From Chromatiales bacterium (GTDB taxonomy: Bacteria; Pseudomonadota; Gammaproteobacteria; UBA6429; Thiohalophilaceae): DNA of 5,112 nucleotides. The notes below the pieces were generated by a model, which was given only the letters and a program-made list of their open reading frames with translations, was not told the DNA's origin and did no database searches. The position numbers were made by a program, and so were the translations under genes. This document shows positions 1 to 5,112 of the stretch, in pieces. The stretch spans positions 1-5,112 of the forward strand of contig JALXDW010000311.1 of assembly GCA_027070385.1 (NCBI GenBank). Reading direction: 5' to 3'. Each line of letters begins with the position of its first letter. The stretch's first letter is position 1.

Positions 1-609
1 GGCTATGTGGGTAACTCTTTATTTATCAGCATTGCGGCAGCAAGTTTAACCGTTATTATTGGTTTGCCGGTGGCCTTATACCATGCCCGAAAACGCAATG
101 TGTTAAGCCAGTTTTATTTACATGTGTCCAGCGTTGGTTTTGTTTTACCTGGGCCGGTGATTGCCTTGGGGATTCTTGCTTTTGTGTTGGCAGTGGTACC
201 GGTTATTTATGGTAGTTTTATCGTCTTGTTGCTGGCAATGATGATTCGCTTCTTGCCCCTGGCCATTCAAGCGGAAGAATCTGCTGCACAGCAGTTAACA
301 CCGTCTATTGAACAGGCAGGGCGTAGTCTGGGTGCAACGGCCTGGCAAAATCTGCGGCGTGTGACATTACCGATTATACGTGGCGGTATGATGAGCGCCT
401 GGGTGCTGGTTTTTATTGATACGCTGAAAGAATTACCTGCCACTTTTTTATTACGCCCAACCGGGTTTGATACGTTACCCGTTCGTATCTGGATAGAAGC
501 CAGTGAAGAAATGCTGGAGCTTGCCGCGCCATCCGCTTTATTCCTGGTAATAGGCACTTTGCCGATTTTATGGTTCCTGATGCGCGGAGAGTCGGAAATG
601 AATGCATAA
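1..609 (+). CDS. ABC importer permease, iron(III)-type, C-terminal fragment (5' end outside window)
   Basis: Inner-membrane permease subunit of a binding-protein-dependent ABC importer. The reading frame is open from base 1 (Gly-Tyr-Val-Gly-Asn-Ser), so the GTG at 7 is probably internal and the gene starts upstream. About 202 codons are visible. Hydrophobic segments lie near visible residues 5-27, 43-68, 70-88 and 178-194. The cytoplasmic EAA loop that docks on the ATPase is clear at about 91-125 (A-E-E-S-A, then A-G-R-S-L-G-A and L-P-I-I). The sequence after it (DTLKELPATFLLRP) resembles the second half of FbpB/SfuB-type iron(III) permeases, which are double-length proteins of roughly 500-560 residues. 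The substrate is inferred from this resemblance; related thiamine, phosphonate or other oxyanion permeases are possible. The ATPase and binding protein are not in view. No clear terminator follows, so readthrough into the gcv leader is possible. Confidence 0.85.
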   Translation, partial: GYVGNSLFISIAAASLTVIIGLPVALYHARKRNVLSQFYLHVSSVGFVLPGPVIALGILAFVLAVVPVIYGSFIVLLLAMMIRFLPLAIQAEESAAQQLTPSIEQAGRSLGATAWQNLRRVTLPIIRGGMMSAWVLVFIDTLKELPATFLLRPTGFDTLPVRIWIEASEEMLELAAPSALFLVIGTLPILWFLMRGESEMNA

Positions 610-626
610 TTATCCGCCCTCAATGC

Positions 627-655
627 TTGGTTTTCCGTGTCTAAAAGACTAAAAT
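627..655 (+). promoter_or_regulatory. Candidate sigma-70 promoter of the gcv leader
   Basis: A -35-like TTGGTT (627-632) and a -10-like TAAAAT (650-655) are separated by exactly 17 bp. The -10 differs from TATAAT at one position; the -35 matches TTGACA only in its TTG half. Transcription would begin at about 661-663, which is just where the P0 helix of the riboswitch starts (662). This agreement is the main support, because the -35 box is weak on its own. Inference from sequence only. Confidence 0.5.
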
Positions 656-661
656 GCGTAT

Positions 662-777
662 TCAACGTTATGTTCTGTGGGAGAGATTTTTCATAAGTAA
701 GCACTTACTATGTGAAACGCCGAAGGCGCAACCCGCTCGGAAACGCTCAGGCAAAAGGACCGCAGGATAAAAGTTGA
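662..777 (+). promoter_or_regulatory. Leader-linker P0 helix of the tandem glycine riboswitch
   Basis: Leader bases 662-666 (TCAAC) are perfectly complementary to 773-777 (GTTGA) in the linker between the two aptamers, enclosing the whole first aptamer. Full-length tandem glycine riboswitches are known to form such a leader-linker helix with a kink-turn, which helps aptamer 1 fold and bind glycine. I see the five base pairs. That a proper kink-turn with tandem G-A pairs forms is inferred. Confidence 0.6.
675..765 (+). promoter_or_regulatory. Glycine riboswitch, aptamer 1
   Basis: First glycine-binding aptamer of a tandem pair. Stem P1 is CTGTGG (675-680) with CCGCAG (760-765), one G-U pair included. 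A variable hairpin follows: AGTAA (696-700) pairs with TTACT (705-709), extended by CAT (692-694) with ATG (710-712). The family core is present as the small CGCC-GAA-GGCG hairpin (718-728) and the strongly conserved CTCAGGCAAAAGGACC run (746-761). Such leaders precede gcv operons in many bacteria and bind glycine cooperatively or with mutual stabilisation of the two aptamers. Confidence 0.93.
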
Positions 778-890
778 CTCTGGAGAGATTCAGCTAATGA
801 AACCTGAAAAATTTGATTAGAAATTTGATTAGACAGGTGCATTAGCCAGAACGCCGAAGGGGCTCAAGCTCTCAGGTTAACAGGACAGAG
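778..890 (+). promoter_or_regulatory. Glycine riboswitch, aptamer 2
   Basis: Second aptamer, starting directly after the P0 strand. P1 is CTCTG (778-782) with CAGAG (886-890); the next helix is GAGAG (783-787) with CTCTC (869-873). The variable arm is long: GCTAATG (793-799) pairs with CATTAGC (840-846) and ACCTG (802-806) with CAGGT (834-838), all perfect. The core CGCCGAAGGGG (852-862) and CTCTCAGG...AGGACAGAG (869-890) match the family. The joining run between the two GG pairs is TTAACA here, one base longer than the CAAAA of aptamer 1. Its P1 abuts the terminator, so this aptamer is the one coupled to the expression platform. In gcv operons of this type glycine normally turns expression on. 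Confidence 0.95.
809..832 (+). repeat. Perfect 12-bp tandem duplication in the aptamer 2 variable loop
   Basis: AAATTTGATTAG occurs twice in a row (809-820 and 821-832), inside the loop closed by the ACCTG/CAGGT helix of aptamer 2. The loop is not part of the conserved glycine-binding core, so the duplication enlarges it without breaking any visible stem. Replication slippage is the simplest origin. Confidence 0.95.
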
Positions 891-941
891 GGGCGACAAA
901 AGTATGTGTTTGTGACGCATATTTTTGTCGCCCTTTTTTTT
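891..941 (+). terminator. Rho-independent terminator, expression platform of the glycine riboswitch
   Basis: GGGCGACAAAA (891-901) is perfectly complementary to TTTTGTCGCCC (923-933). The stem continues through G-U and Watson-Crick pairs (902-908 with 916-922) to a 7-base loop at 909-915. Eight T residues follow (934-941). It begins at the base right after P1 of aptamer 2 and lies before lipA, so it is a transcription attenuator controlled by the riboswitch rather than the end of the permease gene. AGAG 887-890 could pair weakly with the U tract, which gives a limited overlap with P1. Confidence 0.9.
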
Positions 942-954
942 GTCGGCCTTTTTT
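922..954 (+). repeat. Imperfect tandem duplication of the terminator 3' arm and U tract
   Basis: TTTTTGTCGCCCTTTTTT (922-939) is repeated with a 15-bp period as TTTTTGTCGGCCTTTTTT (937-954), 17 of 18 bases identical and sharing part of the T run. The second copy could pair with the same 5' arm (891-901) with one mismatch, giving an alternative, larger-looped hairpin that is also followed by six T residues. Confidence 0.85.
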
Positions 955-969
955 GGCTAGGATAAATGC

Positions 970-972
970 AGG
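970..972 (+). promoter_or_regulatory. Weak ribosome binding site of lipA
   Basis: The only Shine-Dalgarno-like sequence at usable distance from the lipA ATG is AGG at 970-972, 12 bases upstream. It lies inside the 8-bp palindrome AGGTACCT (970-977). The AGGA at 959-962 is too far away. The start at 985 is kept because it gives a normal-length N-terminus and no in-frame alternative has a better site. Confidence 0.35.
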
Positions 973-984
973 TACCTATCATTC

Positions 985-1911
985 ATGACAACACACACAG
1001 TAAAACCAGTTTTTGATTTTTCGGATAAACCGAATACCAGTCGTATGCCGATCTGGATCCGTCAATCTCTGGGCAATAACGCAACCTATGCACAAACCTC
1101 AAAAATGGTGCATAGCAATACCCTGCATACTGTTTGCGAAGAAGCACGTTGCCCGAATATTGGTGAATGCTGGAGTATTGGCACCGCAACCTTTATGATT
1201 TTAGGGGACACCTGTACCCGTGCCTGTGGTTTTTGTGCGGTTAAAACCGGCAAGCCCAACTGGTTTGATGAACACGAAGGCCAACGTGTTGCCGATGCCT
1301 CGATTAAAATGGGACTGGATTACGTGGTAGTGACCTGTGTGAACCGTGATGATCTGGATGACGGTGGTGCAAAAGTTTTTGCCGATACCATTATCGCCTT
1401 ACGCAAAGGTAAAGCCGATATGGGTATTGAATTACTTACCTCTGATTTTCATCGTAAACAGAACCTGGCTGTTGAAATTATTATGGATGGGTTAAATCAG
1501 GTGCGTTGTGACAGTCTCGAAACACAAATGGTGTGGGGACACAATGTGGAAACCGTGCCTTCTTTATATAAAAGTGTGCGTAAGGGTTCTGACTATAAAC
1601 GCAGTCTGGATTTACTGGAAATGGCGGCAGCACAAGATGCGGTTGAAGCCAAGTCGGCAATGATGCTTGGAGTGGGTGAAGAGCGTGCCGAAGTGATACA
1701 GGTATTAAAAGATTTACGCTCTGTGGGCGTACATCGACTTGCAATAGGACAATACTTACGTCCCAGTCGATATCACTTACCGGTACAGCGTTACCTGTCA
1801 CCGGTTGAATTTACAGCTTATGAAAATGAAGCACGTGAGCTTGGTTTTAGTTGGGTAAAGGCGGGGCCAATGGTGCGTTCGTCTTACCATGCAGAAGATA
1901 TTCAAAAATAA
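985..1911 (+). CDS. lipA: Lipoyl synthase (radical SAM), divergent form
   Basis: Inserts two sulfur atoms at C6 and C8 of a protein-bound octanoyl group to form the lipoyl cofactor, using S-adenosylmethionine radical chemistry. Length is 308 aa, within the family range. Three signatures are complete: the auxiliary 4Fe-4S cluster ligands C51-x4-C56-x5-C62, the radical SAM motif C77-x3-C81-x2-C84, and the C-terminal R-S-S-Y (298-301), which supplies the serine ligand of the auxiliary cluster. HNVETVPSLY (186-195), GQYLRPSRYHLPVQRY (255-270) and NRDDLDDGGA (120-129) also match the family. Oddities: VTCVN (116-120) where most LipA have VTSVD, LTSDF (151-155) where LIPDF is usual, and about 10 extra residues between DF (154-155) and HN (186-187) compared with E. 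coli LipA. All metal ligands remain, so it is probably active. As first gene of the gcv operon, its likely target is octanoyl-GcvH. Confidence 0.95.
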   Translation: MTTHTVKPVFDFSDKPNTSRMPIWIRQSLGNNATYAQTSKMVHSNTLHTVCEEARCPNIGECWSIGTATFMILGDTCTRACGFCAVKTGKPNWFDEHEGQRVADASIKMGLDYVVVTCVNRDDLDDGGAKVFADTIIALRKGKADMGIELLTSDFHRKQNLAVEIIMDGLNQVRCDSLETQMVWGHNVETVPSLYKSVRKGSDYKRSLDLLEMAAAQDAVEAKSAMMLGVGEERAEVIQVLKDLRSVGVHRLAIGQYLRPSRYHLPVQRYLSPVEFTAYENEARELGFSWVKAGPMVRSSYHAEDIQK

Positions 1912-1955
1912 AAGGCCGAACTTAATAGGCCGCAAACTTAAAAGGCAGTTAACTT

Positions 1956-3056
1956 ATGGGTAAACGTACCCCTTTATACGATATGCATATTTCTCAAGGT
2001 GCCAGGATGGTTGATTTTGGTGGTTGGGATATGCCGATTAATTACGGTTCACAAATTCAGGAACACAATACCGTACGCAGTGATGCCGGAATGTTTGATG
2101 TTTCACATATGACTGTAGTGGATTTAACCGGGGATAAGGTACGTGAGTTTTTACGTTATCTGTTGGCAAATAATGTTGATCGCCTGAAAGATAAAGGCAA
2201 GGCACTTTATTCCTGTATGCTCAATGAAAAAGGCGGAGTGATCGATGACCTGATTGTTTATTATGTTGATGATACATTTTTCCGCATGGTTGTTAACTCA
2301 AGTACCCGTGAAAAAGATTTAGCCTGGATAAAGAAACATGCAGCAAACTTTGATGTAAAAGTAAATGTACGTGATGATTTAACCATGATTGCCGTACAAG
2401 GCCCGAATGCACGAGAAAAAACACACCTTGCATTGGGCAGTGAAACAGCAGAGCAGCTAAAAGATACAGCGGTATTTTTTATAAAATTTGTTAACGATAG
2501 CAACATGGGTGAGATTGCGATTGCACGTACCGGTTACACCGGTGAAGACGGCTATGAAATCATGCTGCCCAAAGAACATGCCTCGACTTTCTGGGCAAAA
2601 TTGGCTGAACAGGAAGTTGTCCCTTGTGGGCTGGGGGCTCGAGATACGTTGCGGCTGGAAGCCGGTATGAATCTATACGGTTCGGATATGGATGAAACCG
2701 TTACCCCACTAGAAGCTGCTTTAGGCTGGACTGTTGCCTGGGAACCTGAAGAACGCGATTTTATTGGCAGGCAAGTTCTGGAACAACAACGTCAGCAAGG
2801 CGTAGAAAATAAACTGGTGGGCTTGGTACTTGAAGACAAAGGTGTACTGCGTAATCATCAGAAAATTTTTATTGATGGTCTGGAAGGGGGGGAGATTACC
2901 AGTGGCAGTTATTCACCAACAGTTGGAAAAGCGATAGCTTTTGCACGTGTAGCGGCAAACATTGGTAATACCTGCAAGGTTGAAATACGTGGCAAACAGT
3001 TAACGGCCGCAGTGGTTAAACCGCCATTTGCAAGAAATGGCAAGTCCTGTATTTAA
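1956..3056 (+). CDS. gcvT: Glycine cleavage system T protein (aminomethyltransferase)
   Basis: Cytoplasmic tetrahydrofolate-dependent aminomethyltransferase. It takes the aminomethyl group from lipoyl-GcvH, releases ammonia, forms 5,10-methylenetetrahydrofolate and leaves dihydrolipoyl-GcvH. At 366 aa it matches the usual length (about 360-370). Family motifs run in order: TPLYDMH (5-11), [10 protein letters not shown] (21-30), FDVSHM (47-52), [11 protein letters not shown] (93-103) with the Asp97/Asp98 pair that includes the catalytic aspartate, QGPNA (148-152), the folate-site [10 protein letters not shown] (192-201), [14 protein letters not shown] (225-238), the C-terminal domain [16 protein letters not shown] (315-330), and PPFARNGK (356-363). 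The ATG at 1956 has AAAGG (1941-1945) upstream and starts the standard N-terminus. It lies 44 bp after lipA and 39 bp before gcvH. Confidence 0.98.
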   Translation: MGKRTPLYDMHISQGARMVDFGGWDMPINYGSQIQEHNTVRSDAGMFDVSHMTVVDLTGDKVREFLRYLLANNVDRLKDKGKALYSCMLNEKGGVIDDLIVYYVDDTFFRMVVNSSTREKDLAWIKKHAANFDVKVNVRDDLTMIAVQGPNAREKTHLALGSETAEQLKDTAVFFIKFVNDSNMGEIAIARTGYTGEDGYEIMLPKEHASTFWAKLAEQEVVPCGLGARDTLRLEAGMNLYGSDMDETVTPLEAALGWTVAWEPEERDFIGRQVLEQQRQQGVENKLVGLVLEDKGVLRNHQKIFIDGLEGGEITSGSYSPTVGKAIAFARVAANIGNTCKVEIRGKQLTAAVVKPPFARNGKSCI

Positions 3057-3095
3057 GTTATATAAGAAATCAAGATAAAAAAGAGAGTAAATATT

Positions 3096-3491
3096 ATGAG
3101 CGAGATACCACAAGATTTACGTTATACAAAAACACATGAATGGGTTATGCAAAATGATGAAGGTACTTTAACGGTGGGTATTACCGATCACGCACAAGCT
3201 TTGTTAGGGGATCTGGTCTTTATTGAAGCGCCGGAAGAAGGTACAACCTTTCAGGAAGGGGATGACAGTGCCGTAGTTGAATCTGTTAAAGCAGCATCAG
3301 ATGTTTATGCCCCGGTTGATGGTGAAGTCACGGCAAGTAACGAAGCCTTGTCGGACAGTCCTGAAATTATTAATAGCGATCCTTATGGTGATGGCTGGAT
3401 ATATAAAATCAAACCGGAAGATGCCGGTGCTTTTGATACCCTCATGGATGCGGATGCTTATCGAGAGATGGTAGAGGAAGAAGAACATTAA
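3096..3491 (+). CDS. gcvH: Glycine cleavage system H protein (lipoyl carrier)
   Basis: Small lipoylated shuttle protein carrying the aminomethyl intermediate between the P, T and L proteins. 131 aa, typical size, strongly acidic, ending in EEEEH. The lipoylation site is clear: ESVKAASDVYAPV (62-74) with the modified lysine at K65. Other family marks are RYTKTHEWV (9-17), VGITDHAQALLGDLVFIE (27-44), SDSPEIINSDPYGDGWIYKI (86-105) and the C-terminal helix with DADAYREM. It resembles the E. coli protein closely, so a true GcvH rather than a lipoate-binding relative from sulfur oxidation. GAGAG (3083-3087) lies 8 bases before the ATG. The 85-bp gap after it is the widest within the operon. Confidence 0.98.
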   Translation: MSEIPQDLRYTKTHEWVMQNDEGTLTVGITDHAQALLGDLVFIEAPEEGTTFQEGDDSAVVESVKAASDVYAPVDGEVTASNEALSDSPEIINSDPYGDGWIYKIKPEDAGAFDTLMDADAYREMVEEEEH

Positions 3492-3576
3492 GATCGCAAT
3501 TCGGCTACGGTAAAACACCCGCCTCAAGCCATTATTTTTTGTACAGACAGAAGTTTATTTTTAGCAGGTTAAAGTT

Positions 3577-4989
3577 ATGCCATTTATTCCTCATACGGAA
3601 GAAGAAGTTAAATCCATGCTTGAAACTATTGGAGTCAAGTCGATTGAAGATTTGTTTGATGAGATTCCGGAGGCTTTACGCAGTGAAGGTTTAACAGAAG
3701 TACCGGAAGGTTTGACCGAAATGGAAATTGGTCAGATTATGCGTTCACGTGCGGATCAGGATAGTTATCGTTTATGCTTTGCCGGTGGCGGGGCTTATGA
3801 GCATCATGTGCCTGCTGCCGTTTGGGAAATAACAACACGCGGTGAATTTTATTCTGCCTATACACCTTATCAGGCAGAAGCCAGTCAGGGGACATTACAG
3901 CTGTTATATGAATACCAAACCATGATGGCAAGCTTAACGGCCATGGATGTATCCAATGCCTCTTTGTATGATGGTGCATCTGCGCTGGCTGAAGCAGTAT
4001 TGATGGCTGTAAGGGCAAATCGTAAATCAAAATCCAAACGTATTTTAATGCCACGTACAGTGAACCCGGCTTACCGAAAAGTAGCTTACAACATTGTGCA
4101 TAATCAGGGGATTGTACTGGAAGAACTGGATTACGATATGACCAGTGGTACGATTGATATAAACAGTTTACCCACTGAACCGGGTGATTTTACTGCATTA
4201 GTGATCCCGCAACCGAATTATTTTGGTTCGTTAGAAGAGGTTGATGCGTTAACGGATTGGGCGCATCAACATAACGCGTTGGTGATTGCAGTCGTGAATC
4301 CAATGTCACTTGCCATGTTAAAGCCGCCAGGAGAATGGGGTGGTATTCAGTCTGATGTTATTGGTGCGGATATCACTTGTGGCGAAGGGCAGCCATTGGG
4401 TATTCCTTTGTCATCCGGTGGCCCTTACTTTGGTTTTATGTGTTGCAGGCAGGCTTATGTCCGACAAATGCCGGGGCGTATTATTGGTCGTACAGTTGAC
4501 CTTGATGGTAAGCAAGGTTTTAGTTTAACTCTGCAAGCGCGTGAACAACATATTCGTCGTTCCAAGGCAACATCCAATATTTGCACCAATCAGGGCCTAT
4601 TGGTAACAGCAGCAACGATTTATATGGCAGTTGTTGGTCCTTATGGTCTGGAAAATACGGCTGAGCAATCACATAATAACACTCAGCTGTTAATGGCTGA
4701 GCTTGAAAAATTACAAGGTGTGCAACGGGTATTCCATTCAGCGAATTTTCATGAAGCTGTATTCAAATTTGATTTAGCATTGCATGATGTTGTTCGTTCT
4801 CTTGCAGCACAGGGTATTGTTGCCGGTATTCGGCTGGAAGAAGATTACCCGGAATTAGGAAATTGCCTGATGGTTTGCGCAACCGAAACAAAAAGTAAAG
4901 AAGATATAAAGAGTTTTGCACAAACATTGGCAACAACATTAACACGCTTACAGGCAGCAGCATGTCCGGTGCAGCCCAAGATGGCATGA
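3577..4989 (+). CDS. gcvPA: Glycine decarboxylase (P protein) subunit 1
   Basis: N-terminal half of the pyridoxal-phosphate glycine decarboxylase, made as a separate subunit. With GcvPB it decarboxylates glycine and loads the remaining aminomethyl group on lipoyl-GcvH. 470 aa, slightly longer than many subunit-1 proteins (about 440-460). Family blocks in order: N-terminal [13 protein letters not shown] (3-15), [15 protein letters not shown] (68-82), [21 protein letters not shown] (95-115), [14 protein letters not shown] (127-140), [13 protein letters not shown] (263-275), GGPYFGFM (281-288), [20 protein letters not shown] (298-317) and [21 protein letters not shown] (319-339). The PLP-binding lysine is not expected here; in split enzymes it is on GcvPB. 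The ATG at 3577 has a modest AGG (3566-3568) upstream and begins the conserved N-terminus. The last residues, about [12 protein letters not shown], look like an extra tail. Confidence 0.97.
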   Translation: MPFIPHTEEEVKSMLETIGVKSIEDLFDEIPEALRSEGLTEVPEGLTEMEIGQIMRSRADQDSYRLCFAGGGAYEHHVPAAVWEITTRGEFYSAYTPYQAEASQGTLQLLYEYQTMMASLTAMDVSNASLYDGASALAEAVLMAVRANRKSKSKRILMPRTVNPAYRKVAYNIVHNQGIVLEELDYDMTSGTIDINSLPTEPGDFTALVIPQPNYFGSLEEVDALTDWAHQHNALVIAVVNPMSLAMLKPPGEWGGIQSDVIGADITCGEGQPLGIPLSSGGPYFGFMCCRQAYVRQMPGRIIGRTVDLDGKQGFSLTLQAREQHIRRSKATSNICTNQGLLVTAATIYMAVVGPYGLENTAEQSHNNTQLLMAELEKLQGVQRVFHSANFHEAVFKFDLALHDVVRSLAAQGIVAGIRLEEDYPELGNCLMVCATETKSKEDIKSFAQTLATTLTRLQAAACPVQPKMA

Positions 4990-5013
4990 TAAAAATTAAC
5001 AAAGGCAATTAAA

Positions 5014-5112
5014 ATGTTGGTATTTGAACAAGCAAGAACAGGTCGCATTAATGCGGCACAGTCTGTCAAAAAAGAAACGCTGATAAATATTATTCCTGAA
5101 CAGTTTAAACGC
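5014..5112 (+). CDS. gcvPB: Glycine decarboxylase (P protein) subunit 2, first 33 codons
   Basis: The start of the second P-protein subunit, which carries the PLP-binding lysine further on. The visible 33 residues begin MLVFEQARTGR and include IIPEQFKR. This fits the conserved GcvPB N-terminus (M-L-I-F-E-x-S-R-x-G-R, then x-I-P-x-x-x-x-R). AAAGG (5001-5005) lies 8 bases before the ATG, and the gene follows gcvPA by 24 bp, as expected for a co-translated pair. The frame stays open to the window edge. Identification rests on a short stretch plus the position after gcvPA. Confidence 0.9.
   Translation, partial: MLVFEQARTGRINAAQSVKKETLINIIPEQFKR

Noticed and set aside
267..704. Open frame of 145 codons on the - strand overlapping the permease gene and the riboswitch leader
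   Set aside because: It is antisense to a well-supported permease EAA region, runs into a structured RNA leader and shows no recognisable protein family.
945..958. Small hairpin GGCC-T6-GGCT just before lipA
   Set aside because: Four pairs with a U-only loop; more simply explained as part of the duplicated terminator arm.
1481..1801. Open frame of 106 codons on the - strand inside lipA
   Set aside because: It lies opposite conserved LipA motifs and its composition looks like reverse-strand shadow of a coding region.
1912..1955. GGCC (1914-1917) and GGCC (1928-1931) inverted repeat between lipA and gcvT
   Set aside because: Only 4 bp with no T tract, too weak to call a terminator or regulatory hairpin.
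3096..3491. Lipoate-binding protein (LbpA) of the sHdr sulfur-oxidation pathway
   Set aside because: The protein has the full GcvH pattern around K65 and is flanked by gcvT and gcvPA, with no sHdr or LipS1/LipS2-type genes in the window.
3492..3576. Possible terminator or promoter in the gcvH-gcvPA gap
   Set aside because: GGCT (3503-3506) and AGCC (3527-3530) could form a 4-bp stem before a T-rich run, but the stem does not extend and the loop is large. No good -35/-10 pair was found, so the gap is treated as ordinary operon spacer.
3737..4054. Open frame of 105 codons on the - strand inside gcvPA
   Set aside because: It is antisense to strongly conserved GcvPA blocks, with no family resemblance.
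1..5112. CRISPR arrays, insertion sequences, tRNA or rRNA genes
   Set aside because: No regularly spaced repeats, transposase-like frames, terminal inverted repeats or structural RNA genes other than the riboswitch were seen.

Overview
The window is a stretch of bacterial chromosome, most likely from a gammaproteobacterium. The base composition is moderately AT-leaning. The GcvT and GcvH proteins look like the Escherichia coli type, while the glycine decarboxylase is split into two subunits, as in many non-enteric Gammaproteobacteria. The exact lineage cannot be fixed from the sequence alone.

Layout, all on the + strand. Positions 1-609 hold the C-terminal part of a membrane permease of an ABC importer, most like the iron(III) type; its start lies outside the window. 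Positions 610-984 hold no protein gene but a dense regulatory leader. It has a plausible sigma-70 promoter (627-655), a tandem glycine riboswitch with two aptamers (675-765 and 778-890) and a leader-linker P0 helix (662-666 with 773-777), then a strong intrinsic terminator (hairpin 891-933, U tract to 941). Next comes a five-gene series: lipA (985-1911), gcvT (1956-3056), gcvH (3096-3491), gcvPA (3577-4989) and the first 33 codons of gcvPB (from 5014). Gaps between these genes are 24-85 bp, with no strong terminator among them, so they read as one operon.

How it works together: GcvPA/GcvPB decarboxylates glycine and passes the aminomethyl group to the lipoyl arm of GcvH. GcvT releases ammonia and transfers the one-carbon unit to tetrahydrofolate. 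LipA inserts the two sulfurs that turn octanoyl-GcvH into lipoyl-GcvH, so the operon encodes both the enzyme system and the last step of making its cofactor. The leader senses the substrate, glycine. The L protein (Lpd) and the octanoyl transferase (LipB or equivalent) are not in the window.

The most notable points are lipA as the first gene of a glycine-riboswitch-controlled gcv operon, the divergent sequence of this LipA (including an apparent insertion of about 10 residues), and two small tandem duplications in the leader. One duplication lies in the loop of aptamer 2 and one copies the 3' arm of the terminator. I saw no wholly new system.
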